From positions 120,138,513-120,202,512 of the forward strand of contig NC_056523.1 of the NCBI RefSeq assembly GCF_019175285.1: DNA of 64,000 nucleotides, given 5' to 3'. Below the pieces are notes generated by a model. That model searched no databases. It had not been told where the DNA came from and worked only from the letters and a program-made list of their open reading frames with translations. Shown one piece after another: positions 35,301-42,389 of this stretch. A program made the translations under genes and the position numbers. This DNA is from Sceloporus undulatus (taxonomy: Eukaryota > Chordata > Lepidosauria > Squamata > Phrynosomatidae). The first letter of the stretch is position 1. Every line of letters begins with the position of its first letter.

Positions 35301-38300
35301 ATCCATTTCAATACAAAAGAAAAATGCATCTGTAGCAAATCCACACTGCTCAGCCAAGCAGCATAAATGGGAGAATATTTAAATGTTTAGGTATCTCAAG
35401 AGAGATACAGAAGGGCCAATAATGTGTAACATTCAAGACGTTGTTCAACTGCAACTCCCATGATCCCTCACCATTGGCTCTCATGGCTAGGCTGATGGGA
35501 GATGAAATCCAACAACATCTGTAGGGCCACTGCAGTCTTCTAGTACTACAAAAAAAACCTTACTTTTGTCAAATCTAGAACAGGATTTACATAACCAGAC
35601 AAGATAAATGTTGTGATTATTTTGCCCTGCTTATTCAGCAGTGTTATTTTAAAGACAATTTTCCAGGCTGGATTCAGTGAGCCCACACCATACTCGGGCT
35701 TCAGTTCTGTGGCTTTTAGCATACGCTGAAGCCACGGGAGACTCTAGTGAATGATGTGCACACCTCGCACCGCCACATGCACACGTCCCATTATTTTCAA
35801 TGGGGCACGAGCATACACGATTTCCCCTTATGCGGGGAGGGGGGAGAATGGATTCCCGCATAAAGGAAGGGAGCTCTGTACAACAAAAGCTAACATAAGA
35901 GATTTTAGAAAGTTTCTTTTTTTAAAAAAAATAATCCCAATACAAGGCTACTCTCTTACAACACTGGTGTATCTTATCCTAAGTATTGTAACAACAAGTT
36001 TCCATATTTGCAAGAAAGGCATCTGATTTACTGTTACATAGGCTATTTACATAGGCTTTTACAGCCACACAACATAAAAACCATACAGAAAACCAAAGCT
36101 GAATACTGTGATAGCTAAATGTGGATAATTACAGTTAATTAGGTAGAAGTGTTCCTGTGTGCTCCTTTAATAGAAAATTTGGCACCAGAGACAGAAATAA
36201 CATTGAAAGAATAGGGAGAGATTCCTATTCCACACACATAAACATATATACAAATACCAGTTCAACACCTTTCAGGAAAATGTTTTATCTAAAACAATCA
36301 ATACGCACAAGCGAACTGGAATAGTCAGTTCAGGTTAGTTAGGTATTTTATATCCTTCCTCCCAGGAATCTTGCATAAACAAAAACATTTTGAGTTTTCT
36401 AGCGACTACTTAAAAATGTCTTCCAAACTGCATCCTGGGATCATTTTTTTGTTGTTTCAATAGCATTCACTTTTGTTAATATTTCCATTTTGATAACCAA
36501 ATTACAATGCTTTTTTAACATGCTGAGGATAGCTGGTCAGGATATCTTATCTGGTCTACCCTTTCTCTGTGTTTTGCTGTTCACATATGTTTAGTAAGGG
36601 ATTCTGGAGGCAGCTGCTGTTTACCTTCCCTGTTGTAGGCAAGAACCCATAGCTACAGTAGTGTCAGCTAAAATAGAATCCTACCTCTAGCTTTTATGGC
36701 ATTGTTTACTGTATACATACTGCTGCAACCTGACACTGAAAGACTGCATTGTCCTAGCCATCCTTCACCAGCCTCCCAATACTGATATTGCCTAAAAAAA
36801 ATCTAGTTAGACAGAGAAGAGGGGGTTGGGTGGTATAAAAGCACTTTACACAAAGAAGCTTCTTTGAATGACAGAGCCTTTGTTAACTGAGGTATGCCTG
36901 CATTTTAAAGGTAGACTATTGGAACTGTAAGCACCTTCTGAGCAATGTGGACAACAGTTGCTTTCCTCTCCTTGCCACAATTCTTACCTGAAAATCCTGG
37001 ATTAGTTTATGAACAGCAGCAGCATCCAGAAGATTAACTTGCTCAAACATGGGGCGAGCCCTACTGTACCCACAACCGACAGTGTTCCAATTATTTGCTT
37101 TGAATTCCTTATGCACAGCTCTACCAAGGAGCCCTGTGGCACCAGTAACCAGAACACGTCTGTTGGGGATATCAACATCATCCTGTAAAATAAGAACATA
37201 TGTTATTTACTATTATCAATCATTACAGTAATGTTGTGGTTCCTCCAAGACTTTGGAGTGCAATCCTTTGCTTGTCTACTCTGAAATAAATTCTACAAAA
37301 GTTCACAGGACTATAGCCTGAGTACACATCTGTCATATTTACATGCATAGAAAGCCCAACAATATATAAATACTGAAGACAACACCTGCAAGTTGCATTG
37401 TATTGCTTGTGGCCAAAATTTACACTTTCAATTTTAGAAAAAAACCAGCCTACATACATTTTTGTGTGTGTCTTCGATACAACTCTGATATACAGCAACC
37501 CTATCTCAGGGCTTTCTCAGCAAGATTTGTTCAGAGGGGGTTTGCCTTCCTATGAGGCATAATGCAACTAGCCAAAGATCATCCAGTGGGTTTGTATGGC
37601 TTAGCAGGGATTCAAACTCTAGCTTCCAGAGCTGTAATCCAATTCTCAAACCACTACACTATGCTGACCCTCTATGGCATCAAAAGTGATTGGTACTACA
37701 GGGCGCCCGCGTCATACGCGGGTGCGCTTTACGCGGCTTTCAGCATACGCTGAAAACTGTGTGGGGAGAAGGGGCGGCACACTGCATAGGGATGAACTGG
37801 CCACGCACCTCTGGCGCACGTGTGTCGCCGCATGCACAGGCCCCATTCATTTAAGTGGGAATCAAGCATGGGCAGTATTTGCTTTATGCGGGTGAGTCTG
37901 GAACGGATCCCCCGTGTAAAGTAAGGCCGCACTGTAAAAGGCATTTCCTTGTCATTGTTATATGCATTAGAGTCAACTCTGACTTAAGTAAACCTGTAAC
38001 AGGATTTTCTTGGCAAGCATTTTTAAAGGTTTACTAAAAGGCATTATTTCAGCCAAAATAGATTATGTGAATAAATTTAATGAATATTTATTTATTTATT
38101 TCCTAGCTTTTTACCTTTACGCCACATTTCAAGGCAAAAATGTCCTATACAGAATGTCTTAATATAATAAATCAGTACTGTTCAATCAGCACTTTTAAGA
38201 ACATCTCATATCCCAGAATCCTTAGGAGCAATTCAAACAACTAACAAAAATTTAACAAAAAACTAACGTGGAAAAACTGACCACAAAAAAGACTAAGGCC

Positions 38301-41300
38301 TGTTACAGACTGCCAAAATAAAGCTGCTTCGGGTCTCTTTGGAGTTATGCTGTTTAAATGATGCATGCATCCTAAGAATCTGGAAGCTGCACCAAAGCTG
38401 CACTCCAGTGCTTAGGAATGGAGTGTGGCTTTGGTGCGACCTCCAGACTCTTAAGACCCATGCATCATTTAAATAGCATACCTCCAAAGAGGCCCGAAAC
38501 AGCTTTATTTTGGCAGTCTGTAACGCCTGTAAGGATCTGTACAGATTGCCCCTAAGGGGTGGCCTGCAGCCACCCCTTTTAACGCCAGATAGGGGCCATA
38601 GCAACAACTCACTGCAGCCCCAATCTCGCCTTTCCATGGCACAAAAAGCAGCCGCCAAAAGTGGTTCCTTTCTGCATTGCAGAAATGACACCATAGCCGC
38701 CGGTGCCACAGCTTTTTGGCACTCCTTTGGCACTGTGTTATCTAGACACAGTGCCAGAGGAGTGCCGTGACACTGCCTGGCATGTGGTGCAGCGCACAGT
38801 GTTACTCCGGCCTGGAAGCGGAGTCGGGGTGTGCATCGTGTGGATGTCATTCCCCAACTCCGCCCCCAGCCCCTGAATTCATGTGAAGTGTGGTGAAGAG
38901 GTAACTTAAGTAACCAGAATAGAATCACAGAATTATAGAGTTGGAAGAGACCACAAGGGCCATCAAGTCCAACCCCATTCTGCCATGCAGGAACTCCTAA
39001 TGTTAAGGTGGAATCTTTTCCTGTAACTTGAATTCATAGGACCCAGAACAATGGATGCAAATTACAGGAAAAGAGATTCCACCTTAACGTTAGGAGGAAC
39101 TTCCTGAGAGTAAGGCCTGTTAGACAGTGGAAGACACTCCCTCGGAGTGTGATGGAGTCTCCCTCCTTGGGAGGTCTTTAAGCAGAGGCTAGATAGCCAT
39201 CTGTCAGGGATGCTTTGATTGAGAGTTCCTGCAAGGCAGGGGTTTGGACTGGATGGCCCTTGTGATCTGTTCCAACTCTATAGTTTTATGATTAGTGACT
39301 TAAGGACTGGGGTACGACAACGATCAGCTCCCTCTAACATTTTTGGGAATGAAAGGGCTCCATTTGGAAACGTTCCCATGCCAATTATGGTGAAAGACTC
39401 CAAGATCCATCCACAGAAATGTATGAGCCAGCTTGCATTTTGCACCATAAGCTTCTCCACGTTCCCTGGGAAGAAATTCCCAATGCTATACACAGTTAGT
39501 TTGAGGTAATATTCCACCATAATCAGTAGGGTTCATTCTCAAAAAAAAGTTTAGGACTGCATTTTAAGCAGTCTCCTTTCCTGGTCAATAGGGTTTGTTG
39601 AGAGTTATGTTTTACAGCAGGGGTAGGCAACCTGCGGCCCGCGGGCCGGATGCGGCCCAGCGAGGCCTTGGGACCGGCCCCAGCCTGGTCCTGCCGCCGA
39701 TTGCCGCCGGGGCCTTTGGCCTCTCGCGCGCAGGGGCAAGGGGGGCAATTGTCTATAGACGCCTCAGAAACATGCATTTATATTAATATTTTTTAAAAAA
39801 TCAGCAAATTTTTTTGCGTGTCCTCCACTTTTTTAAAAAAAGTGTCCACCATTTGAAAATGTTGTCCTACATTTGTCCAGGTTTATTTATTTATTTATTT
39901 AAAATTATTTAATTATTTAATTTTTGGCTTCGGCCCCCCAGTTGTCTGAGGGACAGCAACCCAGCCCCCGGCTCAAAACGGTTGCCTACCCCTGTTTTAC
40001 AGAATAAAGTGGGGCTTATTTCTAAAGCTGTACTTTGTTGTTGTTAACTGCCCCCAAGTCGACCTTGACTCATGGCAACCCAATGGGTGAGACTTTTCCA
40101 AGATCCCCCACTTTTCTGGTCCTGCAGATTCAGACCCTCTCTACCTGAGTCTGCCTATCTGGCTTGTGGTCTCCCTCTCTTTCTGATTCCCTCCCTCTTT
40201 CCTAGCATTATTGTCTTTTCTAGTGATTAGCAGCACCTTCTCGTGATGTGGTCAAAGTACGACAGCCTCAGTTTGATCATCCTGGCTTCCAGGGAGATTT
40301 CAGGCTTGATCTGTTCAAGGATCAGTTTGTTTATTTTTTTGGCTTTCAGTGGTATCCTTAGCACTCTTCTCTGGCACCGCGTCTAAAACGAACTGATTTT
40401 CTTCTTGCCCAGCAATCATGTGTGTAAATGGTGACAGGGAATACAATGGTTTGGACTAGACTCAATACAGTGTTCAGAAATATATCTTTGCAATTTAGGA
40501 CCATGGCCATTTCTTTCATAGCTGCCTTTCCCAATTTTAGCCTTCTTCTAATTTCTTGACTGCAATCAGAATGTACCTACATTACAGCATTTATAGCACT
40601 CTGAGACCCCTTTAACAGTAATGGCTTCATCCTATAGGATTCTGGGATTTGTAGTCTGGTGAAGGACTTAGAATTCCCTTCCTGAGTGCTTTAAAGCTGT
40701 AAGGAGCAGAGTAGCAAGGTCCAAACTCCTCCCCAAAGAGCACATCCCAGGATGTTTGTGTGTTTGTGTATGTGTGTGTGTGTGTGTGTGTGGGGTGGGC
40801 TATGTGGCTGCGTTCTAGAAGAGTTTATTCCTGACATTTCTCCAACATTTCAGAAAATCCCAGCATGGCCATAGAGTGGAATTAAGTGGCATCAACCTTG
40901 TGCATTGGGACGCTTTCCTCCCCAGTCCCATTATGTATCCAGGGGGCCTCTGCTCCCACACTGGCAAGTTCAGGTTTTCAGGGGCAGCTGCCACCTCTCA
41001 CCTGAAGATTAAGCCCCACTTGGTTCAAAGGGATCATTTGGCAGGAGAGCCAGTGGTTTGAGAACCTGGACTCTGGAGACCAGGGTTCGATTCGCAGCTC
41101 GGCCATGTAAATCCACTGGGTGACCTTGGTGGCAAGTCACACTCTCTCAGCCTCAGAGGATGGCCATGGCAAAACTCCTCTCAGCAAATCTGGCCAAGAA
41201 ACCCCCACAATAGGGTCGCCAGAAACAACTTGAAGCCACACAACAATCATGACTCTGGAGAAGTCATTCAAATCCGTACGCAGCCAGAGAAGCCCAACTT

Positions 41301-41887
41301 GCTCTCAGCCTCAGGAGAAGGCAACGGAAAACCTGGAGCTTAGGAGCCCTGGTGGCGCAGGGGTTAAATGCCTGCACTGCAGCCACTCACTCACAAACAC
41401 CGCAAGGTTGCGAGTTCCATTCCAGCCAAAGGGCTGAGGGCCGACTCAGCCTGGCATCCTTCTCTAAGTATCTAAAATGGGTTCCCAGCTTGTTGGGGGC
41501 AATTGGCGGACGCCTCGTAAACCGCTGAGGGAGCGCTTAAGTGCTCTGATAAGCGCTGTGGAAATGGACTTGCTAGTGCTATAAAACCTCCTCTGAAGAA
41601 CCCTGCCTCAGGGTCGCCATACATCGGAACACGCCCTGCTTCCCCCTCCCCTCCCGGGCCTACAACCCCCATCAGCCCCTTCGCCTGGCACAGAGAGCGA
41701 GGGGATGATGGGAGCTGTAGTCCAGCCACATCCGGAGGGCCCGGATGACTCCCCCATCTCCTCCTCCTACTCCCTGTGGAGCCAAGAGGACGAAGGGCCC
41801 GGTTTGTTTACCGCGGAGCCTCACCTCCTCGAGCCAGCAGCGCCCGGGCTCGAAGTGGATCCGGAGCCCCTTCTCCCTCCCGACCAT
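20193..41887 (-). CDS. MAT2B: MAT2B, methionine adenosyltransferase 2 regulatory beta subunit (complete, 7 coding exons)
   Basis: Join on the minus strand: 41887-41825, 37182-36988, 35287-35173, 34880-34728, 32865-32672, 25716-25603, 20363-20193. The exons sum to 1005 nt (334 codons plus stop), the length I recall for the human protein, and every junction keeps phase with GT-AG ends. The product is the non-catalytic subunit of MAT II, which binds MAT2A and tunes S-adenosylmethionine synthesis in cytosol and nucleus. It has an extended SDR (dTDP-rhamnose-reductase-like) Rossmann fold: NADP-binding GATGLLG at residues 35-41, [10 protein letters not shown] in exon 3, the YGQTK tyrosine/lysine pair at Y159 and K163, and the C-terminal RQTVFH tail that in human MAT2B inserts into MAT2A. 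The start MVGREKG matches human MVGREKE and has a good Kozak context (G at -3 and +4). An in-frame ATG 33 nt upstream is open but less likely. Introns are 0.3 to 7 kb and filled with repeats. Confidence 0.97.
20851..21548 (-). mobile_element. CR1 LINE, 3' part (first half of a split copy)
   Basis: Begins with the CR1 3'-end signature (complement of CCTTGCGGTATCTTCCAGCT...ATGATT). Minus frame 21238-20918 encodes [39 protein letters not shown] and LDGHLLGML, the CR1 ORF2 C-terminus. The element resumes at 23470 after an L2 insertion. Confidence 0.92.
21549..23469 (-). mobile_element. L2-clade LINE inserted into CR1
   Basis: 3' end TTTATTTATATACCGCC with a TAAG-rich tail at 21549-21575 and a 5'-truncated body up to the CR1 junction. 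Same orientation as the host CR1. It lies in MAT2B intron 6. Confidence 0.92.
21754..23469 (-). CDS. L2 LINE reverse transcriptase fragment, 571 codons open
   Basis: C-terminal part of LINE ORF2 without the endonuclease. Reverse-transcriptase motifs are intact: [17 protein letters not shown] with D202, [18 protein letters not shown] at about 257-274, and YADD at 291-294. A thumb/C-terminal region follows with [20 protein letters not shown] and [10 protein letters not shown]. The frame is open to the CR1 junction, so this copy is fairly young, but it is 5'-truncated and cannot mobilise itself. Its product belongs to the mobile element, not to the host. Confidence 0.93.
   Translation of the reverse strand: MKCTKACCNQFNNFFADKTSRIREGLDASVRAETKIEVSRASVDSVILDHFESVSTEDVDKILRSVRKTTCSLNPCPSWLVAQGGPAVTLMLHQIINTSLRDGQFPSSLKLAMVKPLLKKPSLDPLMHNNYRPVSLLPFLGKVIERAVAIQLQSILDETDYLDSFQTCFRTVYGVETAMVALVDDLRLGMDRGSVSLLVLLDISAAFDTIDHGILLERLVELGIGGTALQWFRSYLSWRFQMVQLGDVCSDRRALTSGVPQGAILSPMLFNIYMKLLGEIIQRHGARGYQYADDTQIVFSMSPTDAVTRDGISPLVACLESVMGWMKENRLSLNPEKTEVLVIGSPGPGKAVIPPVLNGITLPVKDSIRSLGVLLDSSLHLTSQVSATVRSTCYQLRLIRQLRPYLGRGDLETGVHALVTSRLDFCNALYMGQPLYHTRKLQLVQNMAARLVTNTSRTSHITPVLKDLHWLPIRFRAQYKVLVVTYKALNGLGPGYLEDRLSPYNPPRTLRSTGQQLLRVPEARLVATTRRAFSISAPSLWNALPFELRLVASLTQFRKGLKTFLFEQAYP
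23470..23932 (-). mobile_element. CR1 LINE, reverse-transcriptase part (second half of split copy)
   Basis: Minus frame 23929-23456 encodes [49 protein letters not shown] (catalytic FADD) and [17 protein letters not shown] short internal duplication (GGTTTGCAAGAATGTCAT) occurs near 23860. The 5' end is truncated. Confidence 0.9.
23937..24165 (+). mobile_element. tRNA-derived SINE
   Basis: AGTGTGATGCAGTGGTACAC head, CCCCACTCAGCCATGCAAAC, TCACACTCTCTCAGTCTCA, and an eroded tail ending in AACAACAAGAAC. Same family as 8187-8402. Confidence 0.75.
24368..24512. mobile_element. Fold-back MITE related to 38296-38528
   Basis: Shares GCACTCCAGTCCTTAGGACT, ATGCATCATTTAAACAGCAT and CAGCTTTATTTTGGCCTGTC with the complete copy at 38296-38528; the left part is missing. 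Confidence 0.65.
24738..25508 (-). mobile_element. L2 LINE, 3' part, with (TAA)n tail
   Basis: TAA repeats at 24741-24762 form the tail, followed by ATCTTTATTTATATCCCGCC and GGGCGGCTTACAATAT. Minus frame 25552-24941 encodes [38 protein letters not shown] and [10 protein letters not shown]. 5'-truncated about 95 bp from MAT2B exon 6. Confidence 0.9.
25603..25716 (-). CDS. MAT2B: MAT2B coding exon 6
   Basis: 38 codons, residues 241-278, phase 0 at both ends. Encodes [18 protein letters not shown] and LPSSHLRP. The donor GTAAGTAA is about 95 bp from the 5' end of an L2 LINE fragment in the next intron. Confidence 0.95.
26156..26372. mobile_element. MITE of the CAGTGCGCC family (about 217 bp)
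   Basis: Inverted ends (C/T)AGTGGTCCCTTCCC and CAGTGCACCTGTTTCATATG flanked by TA on both sides (26154-26155, 26373-26374). Internal AGCCGCATAAGGCGTGCCCG is shared with the copies at 35675, 37699 and 42943. The short flank 26100-26153 (GGTTGAGTTTCCCTTATC) looks like another Tigger/MER2-type fragment. Confidence 0.65.
26375..26478 (+). mobile_element. tRNA SINE 3' fragment
   Basis: AATCTCTTCTGAACAAGAAA, ATGATAGGTTCATCTTAAGG, CACCATAAATTGGAAACTAA, then GACAATAACAA: the 3' third of the common SINE. Confidence 0.6.
26487..27432. mobile_element. Tigger/pogo-type element containing a minisatellite
   Basis: Ends CAGTTGCCCCTCCATATTTG and, inverted, CAGTCCTCCCTCGGAATTCA, with TA at each flank (26485-26486, 27433-27434). 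A second inverted layer is ACGATCGCTGCTTA...TTTAGCAGC against GCTGCTAAA...AAGCAGCGATCGT. The centre is a 95-bp tandem repeat and a simple TCTCTGCC/CTGACACAC tract. Several long open frames on both strands are produced by the tandem repeat. Confidence 0.7.
26795..27215. repeat. Minisatellite, about 95-bp unit, 4-5 copies
   Basis: Repeating core GCCTTGGAGGACAGCCAGCT, GAGAGTCCCCCAAAGCCATG and GGGCAGATGGAGGGGGCAAG. Unit starts near 26793, 26887, 26980, 27075 and 27190. The fourth unit is rearranged. Confidence 0.85.
27435..28389. other. MAT2B intron 5 stretch, nothing recognised
   Basis: AT-rich intron sequence. No repeat family or exon supported. Confidence 0.4.
28390..28616 (+). mobile_element. 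CR1 LINE, 5' remnant of a split copy
   Basis: Plus strand encodes [38 protein letters not shown] and [17 protein letters not shown]1 ORF2 sequence that continues (KMYKKWKNG) at 29940 after an L2 insertion. Confidence 0.85.
28617..29926 (-). mobile_element. L2 LINE inserted into CR1, opposite orientation
   Basis: Tail TAATAATAATAAATAAAACT then TTTATTTATATCCCGC at 28621-28655. Minus frames encode [20 protein letters not shown] (29286-28864) and [47 protein letters not shown] (29851-29306). The catalytic box reads YTDD instead of YADD and the two frames differ, so it is dead. Confidence 0.9.
29927..31878 (+). mobile_element. CR1 LINE, main part and 3' end
   Basis: Continues the CR1 copy begun at 28390. 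It ends with the CR1 3' signature GATTCTATGATTCTATGAAA at 31861-31880. The first part encodes [20 protein letters not shown] and [11 protein letters not shown]; the segment 30225-30697 is out of frame. Confidence 0.93.
30698..31798 (+). pseudogene. CR1 reverse transcriptase, one in-frame stop
   Basis: Two open blocks in the same frame separated by a single TAA at 31151-31153. RT motifs: [51 protein letters not shown] (FADD). Then the C-terminal region with [40 protein letters not shown] and LDGHLLGML. One nonsense codon in more than 360 residues suggests a fairly recent insertion. Confidence 0.92.
31879..32318. other. MAT2B intron 5 stretch, unclassified
   Basis: Holds an open plus segment at about 31980-32160 ([20 protein letters not shown]) that I cannot assign to a family; see findings. 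Confidence 0.3.
32319..32550. mobile_element. Tigger/pogo-type MITE
   Basis: Ends GTCAGCCCTCTGTATCCCGG and GGATACCAAGGGCCCACTG, with TA at the edges. Internal GGGATACCAGTTTAATATGC and TTTTGGTATCCATGGGGGAG match the fragment at 1-173. Confidence 0.75.
32672..32865 (-). CDS. MAT2B: MAT2B coding exon 5
   Basis: 194 nt. The first codon is split with exon 4 and gives D176, where human has G. It continues to residue 240 with [20 protein letters not shown] and [15 protein letters not shown]. The donor is GTGAGAA. Confidence 0.96.
33430..33716 (+). mobile_element. CR1 LINE 3' end fragment
   Basis: AGAGATTCCACCTCAACATT, GTGGAACAAACTCCCTCGGA, GGGATGCTTTGATTGA and the terminal ATTATTCTATGATTCTATGG. 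5'-truncated, intron 4 of MAT2B. Confidence 0.9.
33717..34727. other. MAT2B intron 4 remainder, nothing recognised
   Basis: A 129-codon plus open frame at 33902-34291 has hydrophobic, compositionally random residues and no domain. I do not call it. Confidence 0.4.
34728..34880 (-). CDS. MAT2B: MAT2B coding exon 4
   Basis: 153 nt, residues 125-175 plus 1 nt. Encodes [16 protein letters not shown] and the active-site-like YGQTK. The only differences from human I notice are conservative. Only 292 nt of intron separate it from exon 3. Confidence 0.95.
35173..35287 (-). CDS. MAT2B: MAT2B coding exon 3
   Basis: 38 codons plus 1 nt, residues 87-124. It includes [15 protein letters not shown] and [10 protein letters not shown]. 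The donor GTAAAAAG leaves a split alanine codon completed by exon 4. Confidence 0.95.
35436..35531. mobile_element. Short hAT-type palindromic MITE
   Basis: Inverted halves TTCAACTGCAACTCCCATGA and CTGATGGGAGATGAAATCCA around a short loop, ending ACATCTGTAGGGCCAC. Confidence 0.6.
35675..35878. mobile_element. MITE of the CAGTGCGCC family
   Basis: CAGTGAGCCCACACCATACT left end, CTTTTAGCATACGCTGAAGC and CATTATTTTCAATGGGGCAC inside, right end complementary to CAGAGCTCCCTTCCTTTATG. Orientation is reversed relative to the 42943 copy. Confidence 0.7.
35880..36987. other. MAT2B intron 2 remainder, nothing recognised
   Basis: AT-rich intron. No further exon or named repeat. Confidence 0.4.
36988..37182 (-). 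CDS. MAT2B: MAT2B coding exon 2
   Basis: 65 codons, residues 22-86, phase 0 at both ends. It carries the nucleotide-binding [14 protein letters not shown] segment. The acceptor is TTTTACAG and the donor GTAAGAA. The residues align without gaps to the human protein as remembered. Confidence 0.96.
37463..37680 (-). mobile_element. tRNA-derived SINE
   Basis: Minus strand: GTAGTGGTTTGAGAATTGGA, TAGAGTTTGAATCCCTGC, AAACCCACTGGATGATC, CCCCCTCTGAACAAATCTTG. Near full length, eroded tail. Confidence 0.8.
37699..37934. mobile_element. MITE of the CAGTGCGCC family (236 bp, TA flanks)
   Basis: Left CAGGGCGCCCGCGTCATACG, right end complementary to CAGTGCGGCCTTACTTTACA. TA at 37697-37698 and 37935-37936. 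Contains GCTTTCAGCATACGCTGAAA, itself a palindrome. CpG-rich. Confidence 0.8.
38070..38200 (-). mobile_element. Possible LINE 3' tail fragment
   Basis: ATTTATTTATTTATTTCC followed by TTACGCCACATTTCAAGGC, similar in style to the L2/CR1 tails elsewhere. Weak. Confidence 0.3.
38296..38528. mobile_element. Fully palindromic hAT-like MITE (233 bp)
   Basis: Ends AGGCCTGTTACAGACTGCCA and, inverted, AGGCGTTACAGACTGCCA. The complement continues inward through AATAAAGCTG, ATGCTGTTTAAATGATGCAT and GCTGCACTCCAGTGCTTAG to the centre near 38415, so the whole element folds as one hairpin. The termini resemble those of 11244-11607 and 53640-54242. Confidence 0.85.
38530..38890. mobile_element. GC-rich fold-back element, unclassified
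   Basis: Starts with CTGTACAGATTGCCCCTAAG, has GGGGTGG...CCACCCC hairpins and a repeated CAGTGCCA/TGGCACTG. The right boundary is unclear. Similar CCAAAGGGGTGGTCTGTACC occurs at 43718. Confidence 0.4.
38926..39293. mobile_element. Two CR1 3' ends in inverted arrangement
   Basis: 38926-39040 is a minus-oriented CR1 3' end (AGAATCACAGAATTATAGAG...CCATGCAGGAA). 39041-39293 is a plus-oriented CR1 3' end (GGATGCAAATTACAGGAAAA...ATGATTAG). They meet within the same conserved segment and form an imperfect inverted repeat. Confidence 0.85.
39618..39994. mobile_element. hAT MITE with perfect 8-bp target duplication
   Basis: 377 bp from CAGGGGTAGGCAACCTGCGG to GGTTGCCTACCCCTG, flanked by TTTTACAG at 39610-39617 and 39995-40002. 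The left half is CpG-dense and the right half carries AT-rich tracts. Charlie-like ends. Confidence 0.92.
40036..40568 (-). mobile_element. RTE/BovB-type LINE 3' part
   Basis: CCCCCAAGTCGACCTTGACT at the 3' end, TCAGTTTGATCATCCTGGCT, CAGGGAGATTTCAGGCTTGA, ATGGTGACAGGGAATACAAT: the same segments as 4664-5200. Many changes, no open frame. Confidence 0.8.
40569..40706. mobile_element. hAT palindromic MITE remnant
   Basis: ACCCCTTTAACAGTAATGGC, CTATAGGATTCTGGGATTTG and TAGTCTGGTGAAGGACTTAG, the half-family pattern of 13989-14225. Confidence 0.5.
40741..40794. repeat. (TG)n microsatellite, interrupted
   Basis: TGTTTGTGTGTTTGTGTATG followed by an uninterrupted TG run of about 11 units. Confidence 0.95.
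41046..41252 (+). mobile_element. tRNA-derived SINE
   Basis: GAGCCAGTGGTTTGAGAACC, CCAGGGTTCGATTCGCAGC (B box intact), TCACACTCTCTCAGCCTCAG, AACAACTTGAAGCCACACAA tail. Confidence 0.85.
41341..41590 (+). mobile_element. Sauria-type SINE, full length
   Basis: GAGCCCTGGTGGCGCAGGGG (A box), GCAAGGTTGCGAGTTCCATT (B box region), CCGACTCAGCCTGGCATCCT, AGCTTGTTGGGGGCAATTGG, AAGCGCTGTGGAAATGGACT. It lies in MAT2B intron 1, ending about 235 bp from exon 1. Confidence 0.85.
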
Positions 41888-42240
41888 ACCTCCTGCCTCC
41901 TCGGTCTCTTCCTGCTTCAACAGCAGCTACCGGAGACCCCCCTCCAAGACCGCAGCAGCTTAGGCTTGGGAGGCGGGGCTTGGGCAACCCGCGCCGCTGA
42001 TTGGCTCCTTTCCTCCTGGGAGGCGGGGCTCGGGCGCGCGCAGACCTCTCGGGCGCTCATTGGCTCGCCGCCTCGGGGACGGCTGTTGGGGTCTTCCCAG
42101 CATCCACCGCGCCGCCTTTAAAAGGAGGGTGGACCTGGCCAAAGGGAGGGCGTCTCTGAGGCGAAAGAGCAAACATGCATGGGTTTCCTCTCAGGGCAGC
42201 GCTGGCAGAAGAGGCTGCGGCACCCTCCTGAGACGCTTCT
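41640..42240 (-). promoter_or_regulatory. MAT2B CpG-rich promoter
   Basis: A GC- and CpG-rich block surrounds exon 1, in contrast to the AT-rich surroundings. Upstream of the ATG (higher coordinates) lie two GC boxes (GGGAGGCGGGGCT cores at about 41967-41985 and 42017-42035) and two ATTGG motifs (42000-42004 and 42059-42063) that read as CCAAT boxes on the gene strand. A TTTAAAAGG-like sequence is at about 42117. The combination is typical of a housekeeping NF-Y/Sp1 promoter. Transcription start sites are not visible from sequence. Confidence 0.75.
41825..41887 (-). CDS. MAT2B: MAT2B coding exon 1
   Basis: Encodes residues 1-21, from MVGREKG to WLEE. It ends in phase 0 before a GTGAGG donor. 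It lies inside the CpG-rich promoter block. Confidence 0.93.
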
Positions 42241-42389
42241 GATCACATACTTCAGTCTAGCGCTTTTTATTCAGTTGGGAAAGTGCGGGTGATGGGGCAC
42301 CACTGGATGTAGTTGTTTTACACATGAATCTCTCTCTCTCTGTATACACTTGTTCCTCCCTATTTGCTTCCATTGGTTTCATTGTATAT

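Noticed and set aside
38293-38928. 211-codon minus frame
   Set aside because: Formed by the palindromic MITE and the GC-rich fold-back next to it.
41341-41420. tRNA gene
   Set aside because: A and B boxes are present but there is no cloverleaf or anticodon arm, and a SINE body follows.
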